Of a stretch of DNA of 64,000 bases, positions 46,573 to 54,594 are shown piece by piece. Under the pieces are notes generated by a model that did no database searches, was not told the origin of the DNA, and saw only the letters and a list, made by a program, of their open reading frames with translations. Position 1 is the first letter of the stretch; every line of letters begins with the position of its first letter. The translations under genes and the position numbers were made by a program. The stretch lies in assembly GCF_017581965.1 (NCBI RefSeq), contig NZ_JAGEVF010000005.1:62001-126000 (forward strand), given 5' to 3'. Source of the stretch: Winogradskyella pelagia. GTDB lineage: Bacteria > Bacteroidota > Bacteroidia > Flavobacteriales > Flavobacteriaceae.

Positions 46573-49050
46573 CTATAAACTCTGAAAAAAATCACCAATC
46601 CTTTTAAGCATGGATTTCTTGTCACGTTCGTGATAGGCATTACCATAGACACCATAACCGTAGCCATAACCGTAGCCATAACCATAGCCGTAATTATTAC
46701 TGTTTTTGTGCCTATAAAAGTTAAGAACAAAATGAATGTTCTTTAATTCTCCTTTATGGTATTTGGCGTTTACTAACTGTAACATGCCCTTTTTAGTATA
46801 ATCTAATCGAACCATAAACACCGTAGCATCAGCATATTGAACTATTTCTAAGGCATCTGTAACCAAACCTAAAGGTGGTGTATCTAAAATGATTATATCA
46901 TATTCTTTTTTGAGCTTAGTAATCAGTTCCTTTAATTCTTCACTCATCAACAATTCTGAAGGATTGGGTGGTATGGGTCCAGAAGTCACCAAATCCAAAT
47001 TTTCGATATGTGTCTGAGTTTTGATTTCAGCTAAAGATGCGTCTTCAATTAAATAATTAACAATTCCTTTCTCATTGGTTATCCCAAAATCATCAAAAAT
47101 TTTGGGTTTACGTAAATCCAGACCTAAGAGTATGGTCTTTTTACCAGACAAAGCATACACTGTAGCTATATTTATAGAGGCAAAAGTTTTTCCTTCTCCA
47201 CTTACGGATGACGTAATCATTAGCGTTTTTGCACGATCTTGAGAAGGATTTTGCTTAAAAATAAATTGTAAACTAGAACGAAGCGCCCTAAAAGATTCAG
47301 CAACTGCGGATTTTGGTTTTTCATAAGCTACCAAATTATTCTTGTAGCGGTATTTTCCAATAAGACCTAAAATCGGAATTTTGGATAATTTAACAACTTC
47401 ATCCGAGCCATGTATCGTATTATCTAGCAGATGGATGACAAAAATGAGCAAAACAGGCGAAAAGAAGCCAATCATTAAAGCCAACATATAGTTTAACGAC
47501 TTTTTAGGACCAATAGGCCCATTACCTATGTCTTTAGCTTCATCTATAACTGTAATATCAGATACATTAGCTGCCTTTACAATAGCCGCTTCACCACGTT
47601 TAGCTTGATAAATATCATAAGCCTCACGACTTATATCTAATTTACGTTGAATCTTTAAATACTCTTGTTGTTCTATGGGCAGCTCGATTAATTCTGATTC
47701 AAGCTGAGCTATTTTTTGATTAATTATTCCTAGTTGTGTTCCAATTGTCTGTTTGGTGACTCCAACGGTTTCTAACAAAACCTTTTTTTCTGTATCAATG
47801 CGTCTATCGAGTTCATTAAACAAAGTTGATCCTTCCTTTGTTGAATACTCCAGATTTTTACGCTCCACTGATAACCCAATAATATTTCTAACACTTGATA
47901 AAATATTGATTTCTTCAATCCCAACAGATGTAGGTGATACAATCTGGGAGTAATCTGTTTTAGTACTTAAGTAGTTTTCTAAATTATTTAAATAATTTAG
48001 CTTAGATTGCTCAATTAATTTGTCTTTATCGAGTCCCTTTAAACGCTCAGATAACTGAGTTATCTCCTCCTTTACATCAACGACTTTATTGATCTGCCTA
48101 AAGTCATTCATTTCACTGGTTATGGCTTTTAGGTCCGCATTAACAGCACCTAAACTACTATCAATAAATTTAATGGTATTAGTAGCATACAAGTTCTTTC
48201 TTTCCAATTCCGTTCTGCTAAGTATGGCTGAGGTTGCATTTAAAAAGTCAACGATTTTTGACTTGTTTAATCCAATTAAGGATAGTTTTAAGACTGAAGA
48301 CGCATCTCTAGAAGCCGGAGCAATGGTAATGGCATTTTTATATTGGTTGACAACCGAATCGAAATTAAGATAACGAATAAAATACTCTTCATTTGGGTTA
48401 ATGCTTACCCCAGGCTTCAATACTATAACACCACTAAAAAAAGGCAGGTTTATAGAATCCCCAAAATTAAACGTTTTATTTAAAGATTTTGGTGATATGC
48501 TCAATTGGATTTTATCTTTGGAATCATAGTTTTGGCCTACACCAGAATTAATCTCTAAATCATAAAATATCTCAAATTTTTGATTATCGAGAATTCGTAT
48601 TCCAATAGGTTGATTTAGGAGTTGCGGTTTAGTCTTATCCGTATGCATGCTAAAGGGTGCCGCCTTATAAATATCTAATAAATGGTATTTACCTTGTTTG
48701 AGATATTGTTTATAATATTCCAAAGAATCCACAACCAGTTCATTATGTGAACGAGTTTTTACCTCGGTAATTATGCTTCCTACTTTTCCTGAGACACCGC
48801 CCCAATTAAAGGAAATACTTGTGTTAGCTGTAAAAAACGGATTTTGGTCGTTATTAACCGTTATCAATGATTCTAAACGGTATATATTCTGTTTCCTCAC
48901 ATTAATAAAGTAGGCCACAATTAAAGCGATTCCAACACAAAATAATAACAACTTCCATAGGTTTAAGACTTTAAATAAAAAGCCTTTAAAGTCGAAACCA
49001 ACATGTTGCTGTTCTATATTGTCATATTCATTGTAGTCCTTGAAATCCAT
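46573..49050 (-). CDS. wzc: Polysaccharide co-polymerase / tyrosine autokinase (Wzc)
   Basis: An 825-residue BY-kinase. A first membrane segment (about 31-48) and Wzz domain are followed by a long periplasmic coiled coil (about 290-490), a second segment (YMLALMIGFFSPVLLIFVIH) and a cytoplasmic kinase: Walker A SGEGKT at 617-622, the LLGLDLRKP variant and Walker B DIIILDTPP at about 718-726. The C-terminal tail has a Tyr cluster at 787-806 consisting of seven YG units plus two more Tyr, the expected autophosphorylation region. Wzc with Wza controls chain length and export. No partner phosphatase is in the window. Confidence 0.95.
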   Translation of the reverse strand: MDFKDYNEYDNIEQQHVGFDFKGFLFKVLNLWKLLLFCVGIALIVAYFINVRKQNIYRLESLITVNNDQNPFFTANTSISFNWGGVSGKVGSIITEVKTRSHNELVVDSLEYYKQYLKQGKYHLLDIYKAAPFSMHTDKTKPQLLNQPIGIRILDNQKFEIFYDLEINSGVGQNYDSKDKIQLSISPKSLNKTFNFGDSINLPFFSGVIVLKPGVSINPNEEYFIRYLNFDSVVNQYKNAITIAPASRDASSVLKLSLIGLNKSKIVDFLNATSAILSRTELERKNLYATNTIKFIDSSLGAVNADLKAITSEMNDFRQINKVVDVKEEITQLSERLKGLDKDKLIEQSKLNYLNNLENYLSTKTDYSQIVSPTSVGIEEINILSSVRNIIGLSVERKNLEYSTKEGSTLFNELDRRIDTEKKVLLETVGVTKQTIGTQLGIINQKIAQLESELIELPIEQQEYLKIQRKLDISREAYDIYQAKRGEAAIVKAANVSDITVIDEAKDIGNGPIGPKKSLNYMLALMIGFFSPVLLIFVIHLLDNTIHGSDEVVKLSKIPILGLIGKYRYKNNLVAYEKPKSAVAESFRALRSSLQFIFKQNPSQDRAKTLMITSSVSGEGKTFASINIATVYALSGKKTILLGLDLRKPKIFDDFGITNEKGIVNYLIEDASLAEIKTQTHIENLDLVTSGPIPPNPSELLMSEELKELITKLKKEYDIIILDTPPLGLVTDALEIVQYADATVFMVRLDYTKKGMLQLVNAKYHKGELKNIHFVLNFYRHKNSNNYGYGYGYGYGYGYGVYGNAYHERDKKSMLKRIGDFFQSL
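46644..46696 (-). repeat. Tandem YG-coding repeat in the Wzc tail
   Basis: About 42 bp of near-perfect 12-bp units (plus strand CCGTAGCCATAA and variants) encode seven Tyr-Gly pairs. Third-position changes (TAC/TAT, GGC/GGT) break the repeat slightly. Confidence 0.75.
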
Positions 49051-49051
49051 T

Positions 49052-49852
49052 TTATCTTGAAGACAGAAGAATTATTGATGTTGTTATAGCTAATAAACTG
49101 GCTATCGTTGAAATAGTAGATACTAAAGTCTCACCTGTACCCAAAACCTTTTGCCTAAGCGGTTCTACATAAATTATATCATTAGGCTGAATATAATAAT
49201 AAGGTGATTTCATAATTTCAATATCTGTTAAATCTAAACGATGAATTTTCTGCCCTTGCGGATACTGCCTGATAACGGCAACATTTTTTCTATTTCCTGT
49301 CAATGGAATTTCACCTACGTTAGCTATGGCCTCAAAAATATTCACTCTATTTTTAAATACGGTTATTGTGCCTGGCGATCCTACTTCGCCATTCACGGTA
49401 AATCGTAAACCAGCCAATTTTACGGTTATAAATATATTAGCCGTTTCTTTAAATTGTTCTTCTAAGAGCCGTTCTTTTAACAGTGCTTCTATTTCTTCAG
49501 TGGTTAAACCAATAACCTTAAAACGTCCTAGCTCCGGAATTCGTATTTCACCGCGCATATCTACAGTAAACCCATCAAAATAGGCACGCTCTTCACTACT
49601 GGCATTTAGTATACCCTCGTCACTGATAGGATTGAAAATCTGAACATTATCTTGATCGAGTACTTTAAGAGTAATATTCAAAATATCATCAATTTGAATT
49701 CTATACGGTTTTTGCACTTCGGATAAATTGTAAGGAATCGTGTCATTCAGTCCGTCTTCCTTATTTTGCAAATAGATCGTATCCTTATATGGAATACAAG
49801 AAGAAACTACCACTACAGAGATTAAAACTATTGCTATTAAAAAGCGCTTCAT
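49052..49852 (-). CDS. wza: Polysaccharide export lipoprotein (Wza)
   Basis: A 266-residue outer-membrane export protein: a signal peptide with lipobox VVSSC (Cys19), a polysaccharide export domain (PYRIQIDDILNITLKVLDQD, MRGEIRIPELGRFKVIGL), a SLBB domain (LRFTVNGEVGSPGTITVFKN) and a C-terminal hydrophobic segment (LVSTISTIASLLAITTSIIL). It is the first gene of the 26-gene polysaccharide locus, behind the best promoter in the window, and 1 bp ahead of wzc. Confidence 0.95.
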   Translation of the reverse strand: MKRFLIAIVLISVVVVSSCIPYKDTIYLQNKEDGLNDTIPYNLSEVQKPYRIQIDDILNITLKVLDQDNVQIFNPISDEGILNASSEERAYFDGFTVDMRGEIRIPELGRFKVIGLTTEEIEALLKERLLEEQFKETANIFITVKLAGLRFTVNGEVGSPGTITVFKNRVNIFEAIANVGEIPLTGNRKNVAVIRQYPQGQKIHRLDLTDIEIMKSPYYYIQPNDIIYVEPLRQKVLGTGETLVSTISTIASLLAITTSIILLSSR

Positions 49853-49875
49853 TAAGGACGATAGATGATTACAGA

Positions 49876-49906
49876 CAAATATAATGTATCAACAACAATA
49901 ACAAAA
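49876..49906 (-). promoter_or_regulatory. Promoter of the polysaccharide locus
   Basis: On the minus strand TTTTG (49906-49902), an 18-bp spacer and TATATTTG (49883-49876) match the Bacteroidetes -33/-7 promoter. The -7 box ends 23 bp upstream of the wza ATG. It is back to back with the ABC-F promoter. Confidence 0.7.
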
Positions 49907-49909
49907 TAA

Positions 49910-49941
49910 TTGGTATTCTTTTTGGTTATTTGCCATCTTTG
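49910..49941 (+). promoter_or_regulatory. Candidate promoter of the ABC-F gene
   Basis: TTG at 49910-49912, a 21-bp spacer and CATCTTTG at 49934-49941 (one mismatch to TAnnTTTG). The -7 box ends 13 bp before the TTG start at 49955 and downstream of the in-frame start at 49910, so the longer frame is not translated. Confidence 0.5.
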
Positions 49942-49954
49942 CAAAAAAAGTGTC

Positions 49955-51826
49955 TTGAATTACCTCAACGCAGAACATATTTCTAAATCTTTTGGTGACC
50001 TCATTCTCTTCGAAGATTTATCTTTCAGTATTCATAAGGACCAAAAAATTGCTCTAATCGCAAAAAATGGTAGTGGAAAAACATCTATTCTCAACATTCT
50101 TTCTGGAAAGGAGCAACCAGACCATGGACAAATTGTTATTAGAAAAGGACTTCGGCTTGCTTTCTTAGATCAAGAACCAAAACTCAATAGCAGCTTAACA
50201 GTAGAAGAAACAATTAATGCCATGGATATTCCAATACTTCGTACCATCGAACACTACGAAAAGGCCTTAAAAGACCCAGATAATACTGAAGCCTATCAAA
50301 AAGCTTTTGAAGCCATGGAAAGGGATAATGCATGGGAGTTTGAGAACCAATACCAACAAATACTTTCACAACTACAACTCCATAATTTAAGTGTTAAGGT
50401 ATCTACCCTTTCTGGCGGACAAAAAAAAAGATTAGCACTTGCGCAGACCTTACTTACACAACCTGACATTCTCGTTCTAGATGAGCCCACTAATCATCTC
50501 GACTTAGAAATGATAGAATGGCTTGAGGACTATTTTTCCAAAACCGATATTACCCTATTTATGGTGACTCACGATCGCTATTTCCTAGAACGTGTTTGTA
50601 ATGAAATTTTAGAACTAGACCACGGAAAATTATATGCTTACAAAGGGAACTACTCCTACTATCTTGAAAAAAAGGAAGCACGTCTTTTGGTTGAGGCATC
50701 AGAACTGGGTAAATCCAAACAATTATATAAAAAAGAACTGGACTGGATGCGCCGCCAACCTAAAGCGAGAACTACAAAATCCAAGAGTAGGATAGACGAC
50801 TTTTCTGAAATTAAAGCCAAAGTCCATCAACGAAGAAAAGAGCATGAGGTACAATTAGAAATCAATATGGAGCGCCTAGGAAGTAAAATCATAGAATTCC
50901 ATAATGTATCTAAAGCCTTTGGCAATACAAACATACTTGATGGATTTGATTACACTTTTAGAAAAGGGGAACGCATAGGTATCATTGGCAAAAATGGTAC
51001 AGGAAAATCTACCTTTTTGAATCTTTTAACCAATAGTCTTCAACCAGACGGCGGAAAAATTGTTATCGGCGACACAGTTAAAATAGGGTATTATACCCAA
51101 AAAGGCATTAAAGTTAAACCCGGACAAAAGGTCATAGAGGTCATTAAAGCATTTGGTGACTACCTACCCTTGGCCAAAGGGCGCCAAATTAGTGCGCAAC
51201 AGTTATTAGAGCGTTTTCTATTTGACCGTAAGAAGCAGTACGACTTCGTCGAGAAACTTAGTGGAGGTGAACAGAAGCGATTATACCTCTGTACGGTACT
51301 TATTCAAAACCCAAATGTATTAATCCTTGACGAGCCAACAAACGATTTAGATATTGTTACCTTAAATGTACTAGAAAGCTTCTTACTGGATTATCCGGGT
51401 GTCCTTGTCGTTGTGTCACATGACCGCTATTTTATGGATAAAATTGTAGATCATTTGTTTGTGTTTAGAGGTCATGGTATTATTGAAGATTTTCCTGGTA
51501 ATTATTCTGATTTTAGGACTTATGATAGTAGCAAATCTGAAATTTCAGAAAAACTAGCACCAGTTACTAGCACTATTACCAAATCTGAAAATATCAACAA
51601 GGCCAACAAATTATCTTATAACGAACAAAAGGAGTTTAAAAATTTAGAGTCTAAAATTAGATCTCTAGAATTAGATAAAAAACATCTAGAACAAAAATTT
51701 ACTAATCCAGAGCTTTCACAAGATGCTATCAATACCTTGTCCCAAGAGCTACAAGAAATAATCACTGCTATTGAGACGAAAGAACTTCGTTGGTTTGAGC
51801 TTGCTGAAAAATTTGAATCGTCTTGA
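49955..51826 (+). CDS. ABC-F family ATPase (Uup-like)
   Basis: A soluble protein of 623 residues with two ABC domains and no membrane segments. Domain 1 has AKNGSGKTS, LSGGQKKRLALA and LVLDEPTNHLD; domain 2 has GKNGTGKST, LSGGEQKRLYL and LILDEPTNDLD. An inter-domain linker and a C-terminal coiled coil (about 560-620, KNLESKIRSLELDKKHLEQK) are as in Uup. ABC-F proteins act on ribosomes or DNA-linked processes, not transport. I place the start at the TTG at 49955 (NYLNAEHISKSFG), which matches the family start. Confidence 0.92.
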   Translation: MNYLNAEHISKSFGDLILFEDLSFSIHKDQKIALIAKNGSGKTSILNILSGKEQPDHGQIVIRKGLRLAFLDQEPKLNSSLTVEETINAMDIPILRTIEHYEKALKDPDNTEAYQKAFEAMERDNAWEFENQYQQILSQLQLHNLSVKVSTLSGGQKKRLALAQTLLTQPDILVLDEPTNHLDLEMIEWLEDYFSKTDITLFMVTHDRYFLERVCNEILELDHGKLYAYKGNYSYYLEKKEARLLVEASELGKSKQLYKKELDWMRRQPKARTTKSKSRIDDFSEIKAKVHQRRKEHEVQLEINMERLGSKIIEFHNVSKAFGNTNILDGFDYTFRKGERIGIIGKNGTGKSTFLNLLTNSLQPDGGKIVIGDTVKIGYYTQKGIKVKPGQKVIEVIKAFGDYLPLAKGRQISAQQLLERFLFDRKKQYDFVEKLSGGEQKRLYLCTVLIQNPNVLILDEPTNDLDIVTLNVLESFLLDYPGVLVVVSHDRYFMDKIVDHLFVFRGHGIIEDFPGNYSDFRTYDSSKSEISEKLAPVTSTITKSENINKANKLSYNEQKEFKNLESKIRSLELDKKHLEQKFTNPELSQDAINTLSQELQEIITAIETKELRWFELAEKFESS

Positions 51827-52596
51827 TTTATCAAGTTTTTTCATATTTAAGATTTATTTGGTCTGCAACCAATCATCACGGTGTGCACTCGCCTTTTGTT
51901 TTTAAGTTTGTTACTGAATGCCTCTATGACAAAAGCAACTATGAGGCATATAGCGCTATTCAATCCTACAGAAAAGAACTAATTTCAGATAAAACCACTA
52001 TTGCCATTTCTGATTTTGGAGCAGGTTCGCGAGTATTTACCTCGAATAAAAGAACCGTTTCAGACATTGCCAAACACTCAGGATCGTCTCTCAAAAAAGC
52101 AAAAATACTTTTCAGGATTACCAAATATTTTAAACCAAAATCCATTTTAGAACTTGGCACGTCTTTAGGCATAGCAACCTATGCGCTGTCAAAAGGAAAT
52201 GAGGGCAGCCACATTATGAGCATCGAAGGCTGTGCTAATCTATCGAACTTCGCCAGTAAGTGTATATCGGACTACAAAGTGAAGAACATTACCTTACAAA
52301 CTGGTACATTCGACCATAGTATTCAACAACTCAAACAACAAACTTTTAATCTTGTTTTCGTGGACGGACACCATTCTAAGGTAGCGACTCTAAAAAATTT
52401 TGAAACCTTACTCTCATATGTTGATAATGACACTATTTTTATTTTTGACGACATCTATTGGTCTAAAGAAATGACCGAAGCTTGGGAAGAAATTAAATCG
52501 CATCAAAGCGTTACGGTTTCTATTGATTGTTTTCATTTAGGCCTTGTGTTTTTTAGAAGAGAACAGGCCAAAGAACATTTTAAAATTAGAGTGTAA
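51823..52596 (+). CDS. Class I SAM-dependent methyltransferase
   Basis: A 257-residue protein with an N-terminal helical region (FIWSATNHHGVHSPFVFKFV), motif I SILELGTSLGIATYALSKG, an acidic MSIEGC strand and FNLVFVDGHHSKVATLKNFE, followed by IFIFDDIYWSKEMTEAW. The pattern is that of O-methyltransferase-like enzymes found in many flavobacteria beside housekeeping genes. Start is a TTG at 51823 overlapping the ABC-F stop by 4 bp. Substrate unknown. Confidence 0.85.
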   Translation: MIYQVFSYLRFIWSATNHHGVHSPFVFKFVTECLYDKSNYEAYSAIQSYRKELISDKTTIAISDFGAGSRVFTSNKRTVSDIAKHSGSSLKKAKILFRITKYFKPKSILELGTSLGIATYALSKGNEGSHIMSIEGCANLSNFASKCISDYKVKNITLQTGTFDHSIQQLKQQTFNLVFVDGHHSKVATLKNFETLLSYVDNDTIFIFDDIYWSKEMTEAWEEIKSHQSVTVSIDCFHLGLVFFRREQAKEHFKIRV

Positions 52597-52675
52597 CAAG
52601 GTTTTAACTTTAACGTCTTATTAACTGTAAAATCGTGTATCTTGCGAGCATGAGCTAAATACAATGTTGTAAAAT

Positions 52676-53365
52676 ATGAGTAATAACGTTATTGAAATTA
52701 GAGGAATAATCAGAGATTTTAAACTTGGGCAAGAAACCGTTCATGTCTTAAAGGGTATCGATTTAGATATTAAAAAGGGTGAATATGTGGCCATTATGGG
52801 TTCATCTGGGTCTGGAAAATCAACTTTAATGAATATACTTGGTTGTTTAGATACGGCGACTGCAGGAAATTATATACTCAATGGAAAAGACGTGAGCCAA
52901 ATGTCAGATGATGAACTCGCGGATATTAGAAACACCGAGATAGGTTTCGTTTTCCAAACGTTTAATTTATTGCCGAGAACTACAGCATTAGACAATGTGG
53001 CACTTCCTATGATTTACGCTGGCGCCTCTAAAAGTGAGCGTATTGAGCGAGCGTCTGAGGTTTTAACAGATGTAGGCTTGGCCGACCGTATGGACCACAA
53101 ACCCAATCAGCTCTCTGGTGGTCAACGTCAACGCGTTGCTGTTGGTCGAGCTTTAGTTAACAAACCTTCAATTATACTTGCAGATGAACCTACAGGGAAT
53201 TTAGACTCAAAGACGTCTTTAGAAATCATGCAACTTTTTGATGCTATCCATGCTAATGGCAATACCGTAATAATGGTTACCCACGAAGAAGATATCGCCG
53301 AACACGCTAAACGTATTATAAGACTTACTGATGGCATGGTGTCCAGTGACATTGTTAAAGAATAA
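52676..53365 (+). CDS. ABC transporter ATP-binding protein (LolD/MacB-like)
   Basis: A 229-residue ATPase with Walker [10 protein letters not shown], the [18 protein letters not shown]-loop, signature [15 protein letters not shown], Walker [13 protein letters not shown] and the H-loop [15 protein letters not shown]. It belongs to the LolD/MacB/FtsE group, which works with FtsX-like permeases in lipoprotein release or efflux. No permease gene is adjacent, so its partner is elsewhere. Confidence 0.93.
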   Translation: MSNNVIEIRGIIRDFKLGQETVHVLKGIDLDIKKGEYVAIMGSSGSGKSTLMNILGCLDTATAGNYILNGKDVSQMSDDELADIRNTEIGFVFQTFNLLPRTTALDNVALPMIYAGASKSERIERASEVLTDVGLADRMDHKPNQLSGGQRQRVAVGRALVNKPSIILADEPTGNLDSKTSLEIMQLFDAIHANGNTVIMVTHEEDIAEHAKRIIRLTDGMVSSDIVKE

Positions 53366-53443
53366 AAAGTTCTAACTCCTTCTCCAAGCCTTGCCCTTTA
53401 ACATATAATTGGCACTACCCAATTAAAACCAAGCTTTATGCTC

Positions 53444-53486
53444 TATGGTTTAATCCTTACCTTTGTTATCTCAATATTAAACCATA
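53444..53486 (+). promoter_or_regulatory. Promoter within an 11-bp perfect inverted repeat, upstream of the cobalamin adenosyltransferase
   Basis: TATGGTTTAAT (53444-53454) and ATTAAACCATA (53476-53486) are exact reverse complements 21 bp apart. The spacer contains TACCTTTG (53458-53465), a perfect TAnnTTTG -7 box, with TTTATG at 53435-53440 as a possible -33. The right arm ends 4 bp before the TTG start. The layout suggests a repressor operator straddling the promoter, or a hairpin in the leader. Confidence 0.55.
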
Positions 53487-53490
53487 TGAC

Positions 53491-54066
53491 TTGAAAGTAT
53501 ATACAAAGACAGGAGACAAGGGAACCACAGCCTTATTTGGAGGGACTCGGGTTCCTAAATACCATATCAGAATTGAAAGTTACGGCACTATAGATGAACT
53601 CAATTCACATCTTGGGCTTATCCGTGATCAAGATATCGATAACCACTACAAATCGGTTATAATGGACATACAAGACCGACTTTTCACAGTCGGTGCAATT
53701 CTAGCTACCGACCCAGAAAAAGCGACTTTAAAAAGTGGTAAGGCACGTTTAAATATTCCGAAAATTTCAAGTGAGGATATTGAGAAACTAGAAAAAGAAA
53801 TGGACCTTATGGAAGAAAGCCTTCCTCCTATGACTCATTTTGTGCTTCCTGGCGGCCATCAAACCGTGTCATTCTGTCATATAGCCAGAACGGTTTGCCG
53901 CAGAGCTGAGCGATTAGCAGTACATCTTAATGAATTAGAACCCTTTCAGCCAGAGACACTAACTTATATTAACCGACTATCGGATTATTTATTTGTCTTG
54001 GCACGGAAGTTGTCTAAAGATTTAAAGGCTAAAGAAATAAAATGGATACCGAAAAAGGAGTCCTAA
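53491..54066 (+). CDS. Cob(I)yrinic acid a,c-diamide adenosyltransferase (PduO type)
   Basis: A 191-residue ATP:cob(I)alamin adenosyltransferase that makes adenosylcobalamin. Motifs: KVYTKTGDKGTTALFGGTRV (ATP binding) at the N-terminus, ESYGTIDELNSHLGLIRD, HFVLPGGHQTVSFCHIARTV with CRRAER, and YINRLSDYLFVLAR. The start is a TTG at 53491; the ATG at 53486 is in another frame and stops after two codons. It stands alone behind a strong inverted repeat. Confidence 0.93.
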   Translation: MKVYTKTGDKGTTALFGGTRVPKYHIRIESYGTIDELNSHLGLIRDQDIDNHYKSVIMDIQDRLFTVGAILATDPEKATLKSGKARLNIPKISSEDIEKLEKEMDLMEESLPPMTHFVLPGGHQTVSFCHIARTVCRRAERLAVHLNELEPFQPETLTYINRLSDYLFVLARKLSKDLKAKEIKWIPKKES

Positions 54067-54168
54067 TATATCTAAAGCCTTAATGTTGATGCCTCAAGAA
54101 TAAAATCGACAGAAAAATCATACCACACTACGTTCTTTTTATTAATGAATAATTAATTTGATTTTTTC

Positions 54169-54198
54169 TTGAATTATTCAACTAAAAAATTATTTTTG
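54169..54198 (+). promoter_or_regulatory. Candidate promoter of the DUF2795 gene
   Basis: TTG at 54169-54171, a 19-bp spacer, and TATTTTTG at 54191-54198 (perfect TAnnTTTG), 22 bp upstream of the ATG. Confidence 0.6.
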
Positions 54199-54220
54199 CA
54201 AAAATTAAAATTATACGCGA

Positions 54221-54442
54221 ATGTACTGGACATTAGAACTAGCCTCTTATTTAAGTGATGCCCCTTGGCCAGCAACCAAGGACGAACTTATAGATTATGC
54301 GATTAGAACAGGAGCACCTTTAGAGGTTGTAGAAAATCTGCAAGCCATTGAAGACGAGGGTGATTCTTACGACTCAATCGAAGAAATTTGGCCGGACTAT
54401 CCAACTGACGAAGATTACCTCTGGAATGAGGACGAATATTAA
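54221..54442 (+). CDS. DUF2795 small acidic protein
   Basis: A 73-residue, strongly acidic protein (WTLELASYLSDAPWPATKDE, the DUF2795 pattern of a short helical domain with a conserved WPATKxEL, then LEVVENLQAIEDEGDSYDSI and an Asp/Glu/Tyr-rich tail). It has its own promoter and terminator. Function unknown; the family is widespread in Bacteroidetes, often near secA. Confidence 0.9.
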   Translation: MYWTLELASYLSDAPWPATKDELIDYAIRTGAPLEVVENLQAIEDEGDSYDSIEEIWPDYPTDEDYLWNEDEY

Positions 54443-54461
54443 AATACTGTAATATCAAAAT

Positions 54462-54499
54462 AAAGTCTCTTGCGTTTATCTAACTGAGAGACTTTTTTT
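54462..54499 (+). terminator. Terminator after the DUF2795 gene
   Basis: AAAGTCTCT (54462-54470) pairs perfectly with AGAGACTTT (54487-54495) across a 16-nt loop, with further T. Confidence 0.75.
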
Positions 54500-54594
54500 A
54501 TTTTCGGATGTTTTAATCGTTCATCGCAATAATCACAAAAACGAATATATAAGTATTGAACCAAATCGTTCAATAATAACACAATACAAGACCC

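Noticed and set aside
53366-53490. Cobalamin riboswitch upstream of the adenosyltransferase
   Set aside because: The interval is only 125 bp, shorter than a full riboswitch, and I see no B12-box-like core. The inverted repeat with a nested promoter explains the region better.
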